Positions 6,260 through 7,109 of a stretch of 7,109 bases of DNA are shown here, piece by piece (within the stretch, counting starts at the first letter, position 1; each line of letters opens with the position of its first letter). The notes below the pieces were generated by a model. It was not told the DNA's origin, made no database searches, and saw only the letters and a program-made list of their open reading frames with translations. Position numbers and translations under genes: made by a program. This DNA is from Paenibacillus sp. GTDB lineage: Bacteria > Bacillota > Bacilli > Paenibacillales > Paenibacillaceae. Location of the stretch: assembly GCA_029256665.1 (NCBI GenBank), contig JAQSXN010000204.1, positions 1 to 7,109 of the forward strand, written 5' to 3'.

Positions 6260-7109
6260 ATGAATAAGCTGCGCATTACGTTAGTATCGCTCCTCGTCTT
6301 CATCCTTCTCGCCGCTGCCGCCGCGGGCGCGATGATCTGGAACTACGCCGAACGCGATACCGTCCCGGCTGGGGTTACGGTTGGCAAAATACCGATCGGC
6401 GGCATGCCGATCGACGAAGCCGTAACGCTGCTGTCCCGCTACGAGAAGTCGCTGATGGATCGCACCATTACCATTAATGCCGGCGAACCCGCTTCCGACA
6501 GCAAAAGCTGGACGGCCGCCGAGCTCGGATACCGCGCCGAATTCAACGAGGCCAAGAGCGCGCTGCTAAAACTAAGAGAAGGGAATGTATGGAACCGCGC
6601 GCGCTACCGCTACACATTCCCCAAGCAGTACACGCTGTCTCAGAGCTGGACGCGAGAAGCCTTCGACGCGGCCGTGCGCAAACAGTGGAGCTGGATGGAG
6701 GAAGATGAGCCAAAGGATGCAACAAGAACGATAAACACGGGAGACAACGTGGTGTATACGCCGCATAAGAATGCGATTCGGCTCGATATCGGAGGCTTGT
6801 CCCAGCAGGTCGACGACTGGGCGGTACTGGACGCCGGGGAGATCGGGAGCGAGGTAACGGGCAGTCTCGCGAGATTCGCAGCCGAACTGCCCTTAAAGGT
6901 AATTCATCCGGAGGTGACGCTCGAGAAGCTGAAGGAAGAAGGAATCGAACGGCTCATCATGTCGTTCTCGACCGACTTCGCCACCAGCGCCGAAGGACGC
7001 GCGCACAACGTTACGGTGACGGCGGAGACGCTGAACGATTGGCATCTGGCGCCGGGAGAAGTGTTCTCCTATGCGAAGCTGATCGAGATGGCGGAGAAGG
7101 AGCACGAGT
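6260..7109 (+). CDS. VanW family protein, 3' end outside the window
   Basis: An open frame of 283 codons runs from ATG 6260 to the window edge without a stop. It begins with a short basic end and a membrane anchor or uncleaved signal (about 6-27), so most of it should face the outside. Residues about 38-215 resemble the PG_binding_4 region that precedes VanW domains: TVGKIPIGGMPIDEAVTLL at 40-58, and VVYTPHKNAIRLDIGGL at 164-180. The VanW domain begins near 230 with SFSTDF (235-240), the hallmark GRAHNV (246-251) and LAPGEVFSY (263-271). VanW proteins accompany some vancomycin-resistance clusters and are common in the chromosomes of wall-rich Firmicutes; their biochemical role is not established. 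No van resistance genes are present here, so a role in cell-wall biology is more likely than resistance. It is transcribed away from ftsE. Confidence 0.88.
   Translation, partial: MNKLRITLVSLLVFILLAAAAAGAMIWNYAERDTVPAGVTVGKIPIGGMPIDEAVTLLSRYEKSLMDRTITINAGEPASDSKSWTAAELGYRAEFNEAKSALLKLREGNVWNRARYRYTFPKQYTLSQSWTREAFDAAVRKQWSWMEEDEPKDATRTINTGDNVVYTPHKNAIRLDIGGLSQQVDDWAVLDAGEIGSEVTGSLARFAAELPLKVIHPEVTLEKLKEEGIERLIMSFSTDFATSAEGRAHNVTVTAETLNDWHLAPGEVFSYAKLIEMAEKEHE

Noticed and set aside
5991..6263. Plus-strand open frame of 90 codons ending at the VanW start
   Set aside because: No ribosome site or family features; it crosses the candidate regulatory elements and ends in an ordinary overlap with the VanW ATG.
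6260..7109. Vancomycin-resistance cluster
   Set aside because: Only a VanW-family protein is present; no VanH, VanA/B ligase, VanX, or VanRS genes are in the window, and VanW alone does not indicate resistance.

Overview
The window looks like a chromosomal core region from a fairly GC-rich, spore-forming Firmicute, most likely a Paenibacillus or close relative. I base this on gene content and order (ftsE-ftsX, an M23 peptidase, a CtpB-type S41 protease, then a multi-pass membrane PDZ protein), strong Bacillus-type Shine-Dalgarno sites, and heavy use of GTG/TTG start codons. It compares well with the Bacillus subtilis ftsE-ftsX-ctpB-swrA-minJ neighbourhood as I remember it. No mobile element, phage gene, CRISPR array, tRNA or rRNA is visible.

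Layout: five genes run leftward on the minus strand. From right to left they are ftsE (5945-5259), ftsX (5269-4352, overlapping ftsE by 11 nt), a coiled-coil/LytM M23 peptidoglycan hydrolase (4344-3088), a ctpB-like S41 protease with a C-terminal peptidoglycan-binding domain (2911-1451), and a MinJ-like PDZ membrane protein (1364-39). ftsE, ftsX and the M23 gene are so tightly packed that they almost certainly form one translationally coupled unit. A hairpin and a candidate promoter lie between the M23 gene and ctpB. A strong intrinsic terminator lies just after ctpB. A 314-nt AT-rich divergent region (5946-6259) separates ftsE from a rightward VanW-family gene that starts at 6260 and runs off the window.

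How the genes fit together: FtsE (ATPase) and FtsX (membrane subunit) form the Type VII ABC system that transmits ATP-driven conformational change across the membrane to switch on a coiled-coil peptidoglycan hydrolase. The adjacent M23 protein has the matching architecture and an intact zinc site, so it is the obvious effector. CtpB in B. subtilis is the protease of the sigma-K sporulation checkpoint, and MinJ positions the division machinery. The locus is therefore a cell wall, division and sporulation cluster. Two perfect Spo0A-box heptamers in the divergent region and a sigma-G-like candidate promoter before ctpB fit that theme, but they are only sequence-pattern evidence.

I found no undescribed biological system. 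The useful observations concern start-site corrections, the terminator hidden inside an open frame, candidate sporulation control sites, and the intact catalytic site of the FtsEX-linked hydrolase.
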